Part shown: positions 27,601-37,700 of the stretch, piece after piece | Layout of the letters: each line of letters opens with the position of its first letter | How positions within the stretch are numbered: the first letter of the stretch is position 1 | Assembly (NCBI GenBank): GCA_030849075.1 | Contig: JASAOO010003346.1 | Location: 1-44,772, forward strand | DNA length: 44,772 bases | Source of the DNA: Zelonia costaricensis | Lineage: Eukaryota > Euglenozoa > Kinetoplastea > Trypanosomatida > Trypanosomatidae | Direction: 5' to 3' | Translations under genes and position numbers: made by a program | The notes under the pieces: model-generated | Databases searched by the model: none | Told to the model about the DNA's origin: nothing | Seen by the model: only the letters and a program-made list of their open reading frames with translations

Positions 27601-29037
27601 CCAGTCGTGCAGCCGCACGTGGGCGTTGCTCGGGCATAGCGCAATGGCCGTGTTGGAGCGGAGGTTGTCCTGGTACTGCAAGCTCGTGATGCTGAACTCT
27701 TCAAAGGCGTCCTCGAGGCCGAGCTCGCGGATGCGCCAGTACGCGTCGGAGCTGTGCTCGCCCTGCAGGCTGTCCACGAAGGTGAGCCAGATGTCTGCTT
27801 CCACAGCGCTCTCAAAGACGATGCCGTTCAGCACCGTCCGCTGATCCTGCACCCGCGCATCTGGGTGGTCCTTGAGCGACGCCACCATGCGCTGGCGGCG
27901 GAACTCGAGCCCGCGGAAGAGGCGGTCCAGCTCGACGAGGCGCACGAGCAGCCGACCCAGCTCCACACAACACGGTTTGCGCTGAGCGTAGCGCTGCTGC
28001 CGCTGACCGCCGCCGCTGTTCCAGAGAGGGTCGTTCTCGCCAATCGAGTGTCGCGCGAGGCTGTCGAAGCCCACGTAGGTCTCCCCAATCGCCGGCTCCT
28101 GGCGCTGCCCGGTCACGGTGCTGTACGCGTACGAGGCGGGTGCGATGGTGTGCTTGGCGTCCTCGGCCAGCGCCGAGCCCTCCAGCAGCGCACACAGCAG
28201 TGGGTGCAGCGGGGTCTGGTGGTACACCATGAGGTGACCGGGCTCAAGGTGCTCGGCGGTGAGCTTGTGTAGGGCGTAGCCCAGGGCCACAACGACGGGC
28301 TCGTCCACCACCTCCGGGTAGGGGCGCGTTGCAAGGGCGCAGATGCGCGTGTTGTGCGCGAACGGCTGCCCGGCGCTCCGGAGCTGGCGCAGCATCCAGT
28401 ACACCTCACGCTGGTGCGAGTACTCGCACATGCTGCCGTCCGGCAGGACGCGCGGCTCAACCAGCGCCTCCTTCAGCCGCTCCGGGCACGCGTCCCGCAC
28501 GGCGGACTCGGCCATCCTGCCAAGACCCGTCTGCTCCAGCTTGAACTCGAGGCCGTCGCGCCGCTCCGCCGCCTCCTCGTCGTCCAGCGTCGGCGGCCGT
28601 GGCGAGGCCGGGCCCTCCGCCCCGCCCGCCTCGATCCAGCGCATGAACTCGTTCGTCTCAAACTCCCCGAGACGCGCCTCCGCCTCCTCGTCCTCCTCCG
28701 TCTCCTCGTCGGTCGCCGCCTCCGACCCGTCACGGTCGCCGGCCGGCTCGTTGCGGAGGTCCTCCAGCTCGCGGCGCACCGCATCGCGCAGCCGCCGCGC
28801 CCGCTCCGCCTCCTTCTGCCGCTCCGCCGCCGTCACAAACCGGCGGCCGGCGTCGTCGCCGTCGGCGGCGTCGTCTGCTTGCGGGAAGCTGAAGATGACG
28901 TCCATGAAGGCCTTGTGCACTCGGTCGGGGGCCAGGCTGGCGTCTGTGAGACTGTGCACCCACGTGAGGCTGGCGAGCACCTCTTCGATGGAGGTCGGCC
29001 CCCCGACGGGGGCAGCCACCTCACCAGAGGATGCCAT
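24676..29037 (-). CDS. SPT6: Transcription elongation factor and histone chaperone SPT6
   Basis: This 1453-residue protein has the domain order of Spt6, which travels with RNA polymerase II and reassembles nucleosomes behind it; yeast Spt6 is of nearly the same length. An acidic N-terminal part (about 85-130, DEETEEDEEAEARL) precedes a large helical core. A YqgF-like nuclease-fold region follows (about 690-840). The helix-hairpin-helix segment is clear (LQFVPGLGPAKARAVAG, about 885-900), followed by LDATLIPLAWYPVA. An S1-like domain lies at about 1080-1125. The C-terminus carries the tandem SH2 module, beginning HPLFRDVSRGVATEMLRGKE (about 1246) with the phosphate-binding Arg in ALLRPRSSS near 1271. 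The acidic N-terminus is shorter than in yeast. The true ATG is 29037; the GTG two codons upstream is not a likely start. Confidence 0.93.
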   Translation of the reverse strand: MASSGEVAAPVGGPTSIEEVLASLTWVHSLTDASLAPDRVHKAFMDVIFSFPQADDAADGDDAGRRFVTAAERQKEAERARRLRDAVRRELEDLRNEPAGDRDGSEAATDEETEEDEEAEARLGEFETNEFMRWIEAGGAEGPASPRPPTLDDEEAAERRDGLEFKLEQTGLGRMAESAVRDACPERLKEALVEPRVLPDGSMCEYSHQREVYWMLRQLRSAGQPFAHNTRICALATRPYPEVVDEPVVVALGYALHKLTAEHLEPGHLMVYHQTPLHPLLCALLEGSALAEDAKHTIAPASYAYSTVTGQRQEPAIGETYVGFDSLARHSIGENDPLWNSGGGQRQQRYAQRKPCCVELGRLLVRLVELDRLFRGLEFRRQRMVASLKDHPDARVQDQRTVLNGIVFESAVEADIWLTFVDSLQGEHSSDAYWRIRELGLEDAFEEFSITSLQYQDNLRSNTAIALCPSNAHVRLHDWAANVGRSLARPLDGEQVLSLFTKALVSQFCKTPVLATMAVEAFCAEGDLIVSYKRAERPDQVFSLASIFTEHAQYFLELIEMERNDLVKLYFVLDQKLVYNILNLDGLYQRREDTDWWRARDEAMSLVVIRLLEMLPTQVRAQLTAHAEYVVNAASAQHLSAFCAQGPYTPTRLQLSDFDGAARVWEPQWNVVEALPASKDTHDTSRVCAVYRGNSGVTAFTFIDEHGTVLGTTRWVECAVNTVSGRERALLQASQLRALFLRCRPTVVAIGAASMECLPLLRTLEDFVREQVHHSTFVDVPVVWASVEVARYYSVTTYARLEFPQGDNLVVTSVALARYVQDPLLVLCALFDGEQTALQLCRTTRISSTHDRQLYQRLTWEMSLWVAQIGMWVSDVVFRPNAAAVLQFVPGLGPAKARAVAGAVLHTDVPASRQQVAALLQRYGPAVVQNATPALRVRAAGEAEAEMPWHPLDATLIPLAWYPVACAVAKATAASSTLPAEVLLVGLLCMAQEERRVALYRVNVGGIVETARALVGTKDLGRREVELVVDEIVANGRSFARRPYRRLTTVEFMSCVTGITYLTSGDVTALSKTGSVSGGASFVVREGDYITGTVSSVRGRTSPGIRLTTSRGVSAFIAAGDIRDEALRVELLEYIRRSEQMRDWARGEGAEGQRPPERGERPAWLQRGALVQGTVRRCVWARCELHLQWCRPREDLPFGHDAGAETEAAMPSYGHMERGAANSSVNSLNTAQVEQQVRVFSTKISRHPLFRDVSRGVATEMLRGKEIGEALLRPRSSSVNRVVCEVKVGGTATNHWVISEQRRTNGLFYYRVEDRVVDQQWEFTDVDDFLCNFVEPMVKRIMSVRTHRRFEDSTEYVPAALKAQQEITGGFAYVFAETEHKRHLYQVFSTGGGETYHFPLHITSQHIYIRLPFFHDGKATSKWVPCGSAEKVSETVKNYARAMSRQPASGHIL

Positions 29038-29043
29038 TCTCAC

Positions 29044-29110
29044 CTAGAGGGGTGTGTCCGTGTGTGTGTGTGTGTGTGTGTTTGTGCGTCCTTTCCACCG
29101 AAGAGGGTGA
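29044..29110 (-). promoter_or_regulatory. CA repeat and possible splice acceptor just upstream of SPT6
   Basis: On the minus strand a pyrimidine-rich stretch is followed by (CA)n and then CCCCTCTAG, with the AG at 29044-29045. This is only six bases before the ATG. An earlier AG (in GGAAAGG, about 29100) is an alternative, so the site is uncertain. Confidence 0.35.
29060..29081. repeat. (TG)n microsatellite
   Basis: TG run about 23 bases upstream of the SPT6 ATG; CA in the transcript. Confidence 0.94.
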
Positions 29111-30608
29111 AATGGGGGCCACACGCACCGACGCACGGGCGCAGCCGATTAAGAGCCTCTCTACACACCCGAAGTGGCGGAGCAGCTTCCTGGTCCGCCA
29201 CGCGCGGAGAGGACAGGCACCAAAGAAGGCCACGCAAGTGCCCAAGTGCGTGCTGACGAGTGAGGTTAAGGTTGGGGAGGGGGTGGCTGGGGCGCACGCC
29301 TGTGCACGTAATGCCGTCACAGCTGAGGGAGAGTCACACCTGTAAAGGGTGGGCGAGACGTGGGCTTTGTGAGGTAAACTTGGAGTGTGTCAAGCGATGT
29401 GGGTGCCAGTTGACGTGTCGGAGCAGACAGACACGCGCTCTAAGAACGCCGATGGTGCCGTCAGCTGAGTTCTGGATGCGCGAACTGGTTTTGCCTCTCC
29501 TTGCGACTGCAGCACCGACGCGTGTGAAGGGCGTGTGTTTTTTGGGTGCGGGTGTGTAGTACGCTGCTGCTCTTCTCCGGCGCGGCCACAAGGAAGACGT
29601 CCGGGAGAGGGTGTGCACCCGCGTGAGCACGTGAAACGTTCATCGATGCACGATGGAGTAGTGGGGGGGGGGGGCGCAGAAGAGTGTGGGTGAGCCATAA
29701 GCGAAGAGCATGGAGAGCGGGTACCTAGAGGGGTGGGGGAAGGGTGTATCGACAGTGCAGATAGCTTACCGCGCCCGTACCCGCACCAACACCCCTGAAC
29801 TGGATGCACCGTCCCTGGTCACGCGCGCGACTTGAGAGTCAAAGTTGCACCTCATGTCAGCAACGCGGCGCCTTCCCGTTTTCTTTGTGTGCTGTATTGT
29901 ATACGTGATGGGCAACGACGTCCTCAGCTGAAGAGGAAGGGGGAGACGACGTCGTGTTCGACTGCGGTCCAGCGAGTCGGAGAAACGGGTGAGGAGCAAC
30001 AAGGAAGACGTGGTCGGCTCGCATCATGCGTGGCACATGGGGGGAGACGGCAGCGGAGAGAACGCAGCGGGGGTGCACAGAAGGGAAGAGAGGAAAAGTT
30101 GCGGCGCGAGCAACAGTAAGCGAAGAAGGGGCACAGGCAACATCACGAGGCCGTTCCACTCACGCGAACCCTCCATCCTTCATCTCCGCAAACGAGAAGG
30201 GGTTGGAGGGGGGGGGGGGAAGGCGGGGCGGGAACGGCGAGCAGCGTGGGGAGGGGCCCGAGCTGTCGCCTCTATGGGCACAGGTCGAGATGGCGGCAGA
30301 GGAAGACAGAGAAAGCAGCAACGCCCATGGCCGCTCGCCACTACGTGTGCAACCCGAGAACTCGGAGGCACGGGTGCGCCATTGGTCGACAAGAAGGAAT
30401 TGGGCAGGAGACACACGGAGCGGGGACAACAGCGTTCGGCAAGCGAAGGCCGCGGAGGAGACCTCCGAGCAGACACGTTGCAAGCGAGATGAGAAGAAGC
30501 AGCGGGGGCACCCTATGCGCCCCGCCAAACTGCGCGAGTGTGTGCGAGCAGGGCGGTGAGGCGGAGGGAAAAACAGAAAGGTAAAGGGAGGAAAAAGGAG
30601 CAGCGTTG

Positions 30609-30628
30609 GTGTGTTTGTGTGTGTGTGA
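30609..30628. repeat. GT-rich microsatellite
   Basis: Imperfect GT repeat in the long spacer; CA-rich in the transcript. Confidence 0.85.
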
Positions 30629-31607
30629 GAACGGAGGCGGCGGCGGTGGTGAGGCACGAGGCGGGGGAAGGGGGAGGGCGGGAGGAGAGGAGAGACATTA
30701 AAACTATACAAGACCATTCCCTAGTCACGCACCCGCTTGGCAAGTTGTGCCTTTGGCGCTGCTGTCACAGAGAGAAACGTAGGCATCGCAACGTCAACGG
30801 GGCGAGATGGCGGAGTCAGCATAAATGACGGCAGTACAGGAGTCGGCTGTACAAGTGCAGTCAAAGCGAAATGGGGGAGGGGGCGCGACACAAAGGACAA
30901 GACACACAAGACAAGGTGGCCTAATCGAGACACGCAGGAGCTCGGAGGCGGGGAGGGGGCAGGACAAGAGCGCGGCACCGCGTGCGCCTGTGCTTCAACA
31001 CTCAGGGGAGCATGCAGTAGTAATAGGGTACATAAAACGCGAGTGGCAAAGTGAGGGAGCCACCGCACGCAATCCACAAAAGGAAGGGAGGGCAAAGGTA
31101 CAGACACGAGCCGCGCAACCGACGCGTCGCATCGTCGACGGCGGCACGCGTGACTCTACGGACAGACCGCGAGAGATGCGGCGTGCATGCATCCACGCGA
31201 CGTGCGGCGCTGCCGACGGCGGAGCACGACAAGAGGCCCCGCAGCGCCCTCGTCGGCAACCGCCACACCAAACTTGGAAGGAGGGCGGAGGAGGCGCGGA
31301 CACGCACCCTCCGTCGTGCGGCAAAGAGAGACGCCTTAGTCGACGTCGAGCGCAGTGGCGGAGCAGACATCCGTCACTGCGAACAGAGAGAGAAGGACAA
31401 CACGGCCATACAAAGGAGGAGGGGGGGGGAGGGAGGAAAGGCGCTACGCGATACGCTGAACCTGGCATGGTGCGGGTGCCCACAGGACAGCAGGAAAGAC
31501 AGAGACAAAGACGAATTGGGGAAGCACGACAAGAAGGGTAGAGGGCAGTCGGCACAAAGCAGGCGGGAGGGAAAGGGGGGAGCACGGCGCAAGACGGCGA
31601 TCGGTCG

Positions 31608-31618
31608 CCCCCCCCCCC
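31608..31618. repeat. C11 homopolymer (G11 in the transcript)
   Basis: The opposite polarity to most homopolymers in this window, which are C-rich in the transcript. It lies in the 3' UTR about 140 bases past the giant gene's stop. Confidence 0.9.
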
Positions 31619-31759
31619 TCTCCCCTTCCACGAAGGTACAAAGAAGGACGAACACACTCTAATAACACGCGAGCACAACACAAGAGATAACAAGACCGGC
31701 ATGCGACACTTACATTCAGCTCACAAAGCTCCTGCACCCGGCTTACAGTTGCGCGTCCG

Positions 31760-34700
31760 CTACGATCCCAGTGGGGCGGTCACGCCGGTGGCCGCAATAA
31801 GCTCACGTTCCAGTCGCGGGAAGCGGGAGCGCATCGCCGTCTCCATCGAGTTGACGTCGTCCTGCACCGCCTGCAGGTCGGTCGTGTCGTCGACGGCGAC
31901 GACCACGAAGGAGGAGGACGGGCGCCGTGGCGGCGTCGTGGAGGCGCCCTGCAGCGCTGGCGCCGCCGGCCCGTCCCGCACGCTCGCCTGCCCACTGCCC
32001 ACGCTCTCAGGGGCTGATGACGTCGTGGAGGTCAGCATTGGCGGCGAGCGACTCCTCCGCGAGGACGTCTGATCGCTCAAGGACAGGTCCGGGGGTGCAG
32101 CGCGTTGTGATGCAGGTACGACCTTGGTGCTTTGCGTAGGCACCGCCGCGCGGTTGGCGCCGACTTGGGGCAGGGGTGCGGCACCCGTGCCGCGCCTGGC
32201 CGGCCTCTCTGCAATCGCCCCGGTAGTGACGAGTGCGTGCGTCATGCGGACATCGAGCACGGCAATCGGCGCCTTCGAATGCACGTTGCGGAGCACCGGC
32301 AGCGATGTGGCACCCGCGCCAGCACCACCGCCGCCACCCCCCGGCCCGCCACGAAGCGGCACCAACGGCTGTGGCTGCGGCTTGTCCAGCCGCGGCAGCT
32401 GCGCGGCCTCGTCACCCCGCACACTCGACCCGAGGCGACGCAGCGGCGTCACTTTCTTCATGAAAGATGGACTCGGATGGAGCCGGGGCACAGCGGGCTT
32501 GGCATCGGTGGACTCGTGGGACTCGGAGTCGGCGCCAGATCGGCTATGGTCCTCTGGCGCCGACGAGACGGTGGCCCTGAGCCGCTGCGGGGCCGCACTG
32601 TCGCCGCGCGTACTCGAGCGCGATCCTCGCGTCGGGGTGGGCTTCTTCAGGGACGCGGACTGGCGCAGGCGCGGCACAGCAGGTTGCGAGTCGGTGGACC
32701 TCTGCGACTCCGCATCGGTGCGCGACGAAACAAGCTCCGGCGGCTCCGACGCCCCATCCAGCCGCGGCACCTTCGCAGCCTCATCGCCCCGCGTGCTGGA
32801 CCCAGGACGGCGTGGCGGGGTCGTCTTCTTGAACGACGGAGCGGGGTGCAGGCGCGGCACAGTGGGCTGGTCACCCGTGGACATTCGCGACTCGGTGTTG
32901 GCGCCGGACCGCCCGCGCTCCTCCGGCATCGACACCACATCCGCCCTCCGCAGTGGCGCTGCCGTTTCCTCGCGCGCACTCGGGCCCGGCCCACGCGTCG
33001 GAGTCGACTTTCGGGACGAAGGTGACGGGTGCAGCTGCGGCAGGGCGGGCTGCGAGTCCGTTGACCTCTGCGAGCCTGAGCGCTGCTTTGTTGGCACAGG
33101 CTCCGGCAGCCCAGGCGCGCTTTCGTCGCCGCCTGTGCTCGACCCAGGGCGGCGTGGCGGACCCGTCTTCTTGAAGGACGGCGTCGAGTCCAGCTTCGGC
33201 TTGGCGGGCCGCGCGCCGCTGCGTTTCAGCGACTCCGGCCTCCTTTGCCACTGCAGCGAGGGTGACGCGGCGGCCGGCGGAAGCGGCGCCGGGTCGTTGG
33301 CTGCGCCGTCAGCGCCCGGCGGGTCAAACTCGGGTGACGCAACGGCGGGCATAGAGACCGGGAGGTGCACCGTAGATGGGGCTCGACGCGTCAAGGGCTT
33401 CGCGATGTGAGAGGGCAGGGCGGGCCGTGGCGGCGGCACCCCCGCAATGCGGATCACCGTCGCCGTGCCGCGCTCCCAGGCCGGCATCGCACGCCGAGCC
33501 ACAACGGCGTGGGGCTGCGGCAGCTGCGGCATGGCGACGGGCTGCGCGCGCGCTGGCGGTGGTACCGGCGGCAAAAAGCGCACCATCTGCTGCGGTGGCG
33601 CCGTGTTGGTGAAGGCGTCGAGTACGGTGTCCTCGTCTGACGACCCCACGCTGGGCGTCAGGCGCTCCTCGGCCTCCGCATCGCTCAGCGAAGACGACTT
33701 GGCCGACGCCGGCCCGGCCGTGGTCGCCTCCGTCTCCGCGCTGCGCCGCCGGCGTGTCTGCTTCCGCCGCTTTTCCTTTGCGCGCGATGAGTGGTCGCGG
33801 CGGTGGTGCGGCTTCGGCGGCGCTGACGAGCCGGCGTGTTTCGACGTGGGCCCGCCTGCCCCGGGGTCCGGCAGTGGTGCGGGTGGCGCCGTGTGCGCGA
33901 AGACGGCCAGGGACGTGGGGACGATGCGCGGTGGGGCGGGGGCTGGCAGCTGTGCCTCGGACTGCGGCGTAGCGGTGGGGGGTGACGGGGGCGGCACGGA
34001 TCTGAGGGGTTGCGCCGCCGCGGCGCTGACGGCCCGCGTGGACAGCGGCGTGGAGGGCTGCGTCCGCGGGGACGCGGTCGTTGGCGGTGGGCCGGATGGT
34101 GCACCTGCCGGCCGAGCCGCGGCGACGTCAGCAGCACGGGCGACTACCGGCTGCACGTGTGGCATCGTTGCAGACGCTGCCGAGGCGGGGTGTGCCACAG
34201 CGGTTGTCGTGACCGCGGCCGGCGGTGGCGTAGTGAGCTGCTGCGGCTGTGGCGGCTCGGTTGGCGGCGCGCGAGCGGGCAGGGCGAGGCTGGCGGCATC
34301 AAGTGCTGTCACCGCAGCTACGGCCGGCGGGGGCGGCAGCGGTGGCAAGGCGACCTGGAGGCACAGCCGCTCGTACTCGAGCTGATCTTCTGCAACGGAG
34401 GCCGCCGGCCCGCTGCCCGCCGCCGCGGCTGTCGCCTCGCCCGCGTCGCCGGCGACGAGCTGCTCCGGCTGCACTGTGGCCAGGTACGATTCCAGTGGGT
34501 CGCTGGACAGCGCCGCCGACCACGCGACGGGCGAGTAGCGGCGCACGCATGGGGAGTCTGCTGCGTCGTAGGCGGTGCTCAGGTGGCGCTGTCGGCGCGA
34601 CGCGACATAGTCGGCGTTCTTGGCCCGCGTGAACGGGTCCTGCGTCATCATGAGCGTGTCGTACAGCGCCCAGAGCTGCGGAAACGGTGCTGCTGCGACA

Positions 34701-37700
34701 GCATCGCCAACGCAGTCGCGGTCCAGCGTGACCCCCGCTGAGGTGCTCACTACTTCATACGCAATGCACAACCCGTCCGCATCGGCTGACACGTCCGCGA
34801 CGGCAACGCTCACCGGCACTGCCACCGCCTCGCTTGCCCGGAGGCACTGCAGCGCCTCCCACGCAAACGTCTCCGCAACGGCGCCGGCGTGCGCGCTGAC
34901 CACGCGACCCCACTCGGCACCGTCCAGACGCAGCATGTGCGCCGTCTCCGCGTGCGCCGCGGCGGCTGCCACACGGCGGAAGAGTGCCCACGCGGCAGTG
35001 AGAGGGCAGACCTGCAGCGCGTCCTCGACAGCGCGCAGGGTACACGCGATAGGGCGCTGCAGGAGGAAGGTGAAGAGTGCGCCACGAGCGTAGGGCACCG
35101 TACTCACTCGCTGCACCGTCACGCGCAGCGCCGCTAGGCTTGCCGCCGCGTCGCACGCCAGGGACTCGCGCAGCAGCTCTGCGTACTGCTCGATGACGCT
35201 GGCCCACGCTTCGCCTTCGACGCACACTGCGTGAGCGCTGGCCTCGACAGCCGCGGCCTCGTTTGTCTCGGGTGCATCGCTGCTTGCCGTAGGCGACACC
35301 AGCAGCGTGGAGGCGGACAGCAGCGGCGCGCTGCGGCGCCGCGGTGGCGACGGCTCAGCAGGCGCCACGTCAGGCTCGGCCGGCCGCGTCTCTGGTGCCG
35401 CAGGGGTCGGCTCAGGCACGGCAGCTGCTCGAGTGGCGGGCGTCGCCGCGTGAGATACGGGCGGCGCTGGCACGTCTGGAGGGGTGGATTCGGGAGCGGC
35501 CGGCGGCAATTCAACCACCACGGCGCGCGGTACTGCACGCGTCGTGACGAGCTCGTGAAGCAGGTCGTGCAGCTGGGGGTAGTCGTGCTCTGCGACCGCC
35601 TCGCGCCAGTCGTCGATCAAGTCGCCGGTTGGCACACACAGCGTGACGTCGACTGTGAGGTGCCCAGACAGCTGCAACTCCTCCACCGCGTCGTCCGTTG
35701 TGTCCAGCAGGGCGCAGGTCTCGGCCAGGAACACGGAGCGCACCACGTCCTCCTCCTCTTCCACCCTCGCCTCTGTCAAACCCTTCGCGGCAAAGAAGCG
35801 CCGCAGCTGAATTCGGGTCGGCGCCGTGGCCGCTGCTGCCTCGTGCAGCTCGCGCAGGTGCACGAGGGGGAGCCGGTCCAGCGCCCAGCGGAACTGAGGG
35901 GGGCTCAGGCCGCACGGCAGCGCCGCGATTGGGACGGCAAAGTCGACGCGCAGGGCGCCGGCGTCGGTGATGGACATCGCTTCCAGCGTCGCCTCGGTCG
36001 TCGCGGACGCCAGGAGCGAGCCCACGTCGAGCACCGCCGCCTCCGTGACGTCGTCGCCGCGCTCGGCCAGAAGGCGCCCCCAGTGCGCACCGGGGACGCA
36101 CAGCTGAAATACCGGAACGGGCCTACGTGGCCGGGCTTGTGCGGACGGCGTCACGATGTCCTCGACGGGGTTCACTGTCACCGCCATCGCGGAGGCGTCC
36201 AGCACGCTGTCGCCGCCAACAGCATGCCGCTGCATGGCCACGTCGGGTGTCTCCCGGACGGATGCGATGAGCGGCATGACGGGCGAGTGGGGTGGCCGCA
36301 TCTCGCGCCGTGACTGCTGGTCGTACAGCGCCCACATGTGACTCATCTCCCCGCTCGGCGACTGCTGCGCCACGACCGTGGATGACTTGGACGAGGCAGG
36401 CCGCGAGCGCGCCGTGCTGCGAGGGTCGACAATGACGGGTCGCAGCGAAATGTGTGGCGCCACCATCACCTCGGCGCGAAGCTTATCGGTGTAGGTGATG
36501 GTCACCCGCTCCATGGCCTCGGGGGGCACCCCGCAGATCGCCTCCACGTCCGCCTGCAACGCACGCCGCAGGAGCACGGGGATCTCGTCGAGGAGCGGCC
36601 CCCACTTCTCTCCTTCCACGGAAAACGACAACCGCGTGCCCTGCGGCGTCGGCTCCGGTGGTGCGACCAGCACAACCGCGTCGACCACCGCCGGTGACGC
36701 CTCCGTCACCTGCAGTGAGGCGAGCGAAATGTCAGGGAGTGGGCCGCCGAGCTGGCGAGGGCGTAGCCGCGCCACCTCCACCTCAACAGGTACCCCCTTG
36801 ACGGCCTCGGCTGAGTCTTCGGCAGGCCCCGGCGAGCGCGTCGGGGAGGTCGTCGCCGCCAGCGGTGACGCCGCGTCCGCGTCGGGCGCGGGGGTGGACA
36901 TGTTCGCAGGCCGCGCGCTCGCTAAGGTCGCCATGCTCGGCTCTCCTGACGAGAAGCAGTCCTTCGGCAGCGACACCACCCGCGCCGACTGCACCGACGG
37001 CGGGGGGTGCGATGCGTCCTCACGAACAGGGGTGGAGGAGTTTGCCGACTGCGCCGCAGCCGAGGCGGGCGTCGAGCTCTGCGACACATGACGCGGCAGC
37101 ACGGTCCAGAGCGGCGCTACACTGAGCGACATCCTCGACACGGCGGAGGGCGGAGGGGCCTGCGTTGTCTCCGGCTGCAGTTCGTGCCCGGTTGACGATG
37201 GTGAGGAGGTTTGACGGCACGACGCCGTCTCCTTCTCGTCAGCGGCAGCGACCCCCTGCGCAGCGTGGGGACCGTTGGCGCGTGACCGCAGCGACACAGA
37301 GGAGGCTGAGAGCTGTGGAGGCGTCAGGTGCCACCGAGGCGTGGCCGCGCCTGGCCCATCCGCGGCGGAAGGGCGCTGCTGGAGAAGAGACTGGAGCGCC
37401 GCCGCGGACCCAGCGTACGACTTCTTCGACTCCTGCATCGCACCGAGCAGTGCCGCCGCGCTCTGCTCCCACGCGTGAGGCAGCACACCCGACTCTAGCT
37501 GCGTCAGCGTCACGGCCGCCTGCCGCCCCGACTGCCGCCGGGGCAGGCTACGTGGCGTAGCGGCGAGGCTGGCGAGGAAGTGCGACCGCTCAGACTCCTG
37601 CACCGCAGCCAGAAGCGTTGCCGCGCTTTGTTGCGACGTGGTTGCCAGCACGGCGGAATCTACTTGCGCCAGCGTCACGACGACCGGCTGCTGTGACGGG

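Larger units (their letters stand above)
29038..31759. other. 2.7 kb non-coding spacer between the giant gene and SPT6
   Basis: This is the longest gene-free stretch of the window and probably contains a long 3' UTR for the giant repeat protein. It holds G-runs at 29664-29674 and 30210-30219, a GT-rich tract at 30609-30628, a C11 run at 31608-31618 and many purine tracts. Long open frames exist on both strands but translate to low-complexity Ser/Pro/Leu/Arg sequence and show no family motif. No tRNA, snoRNA or retroposon could be recognised by eye. Confidence 0.6.

Noticed and set aside
30160..31702. Minus-strand frames of 185 and 235 codons in the long spacer
   Set aside because: They translate pyrimidine-rich UTR into Pro/Leu/Ser/Phe strings. 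Nothing suggests a real protein.
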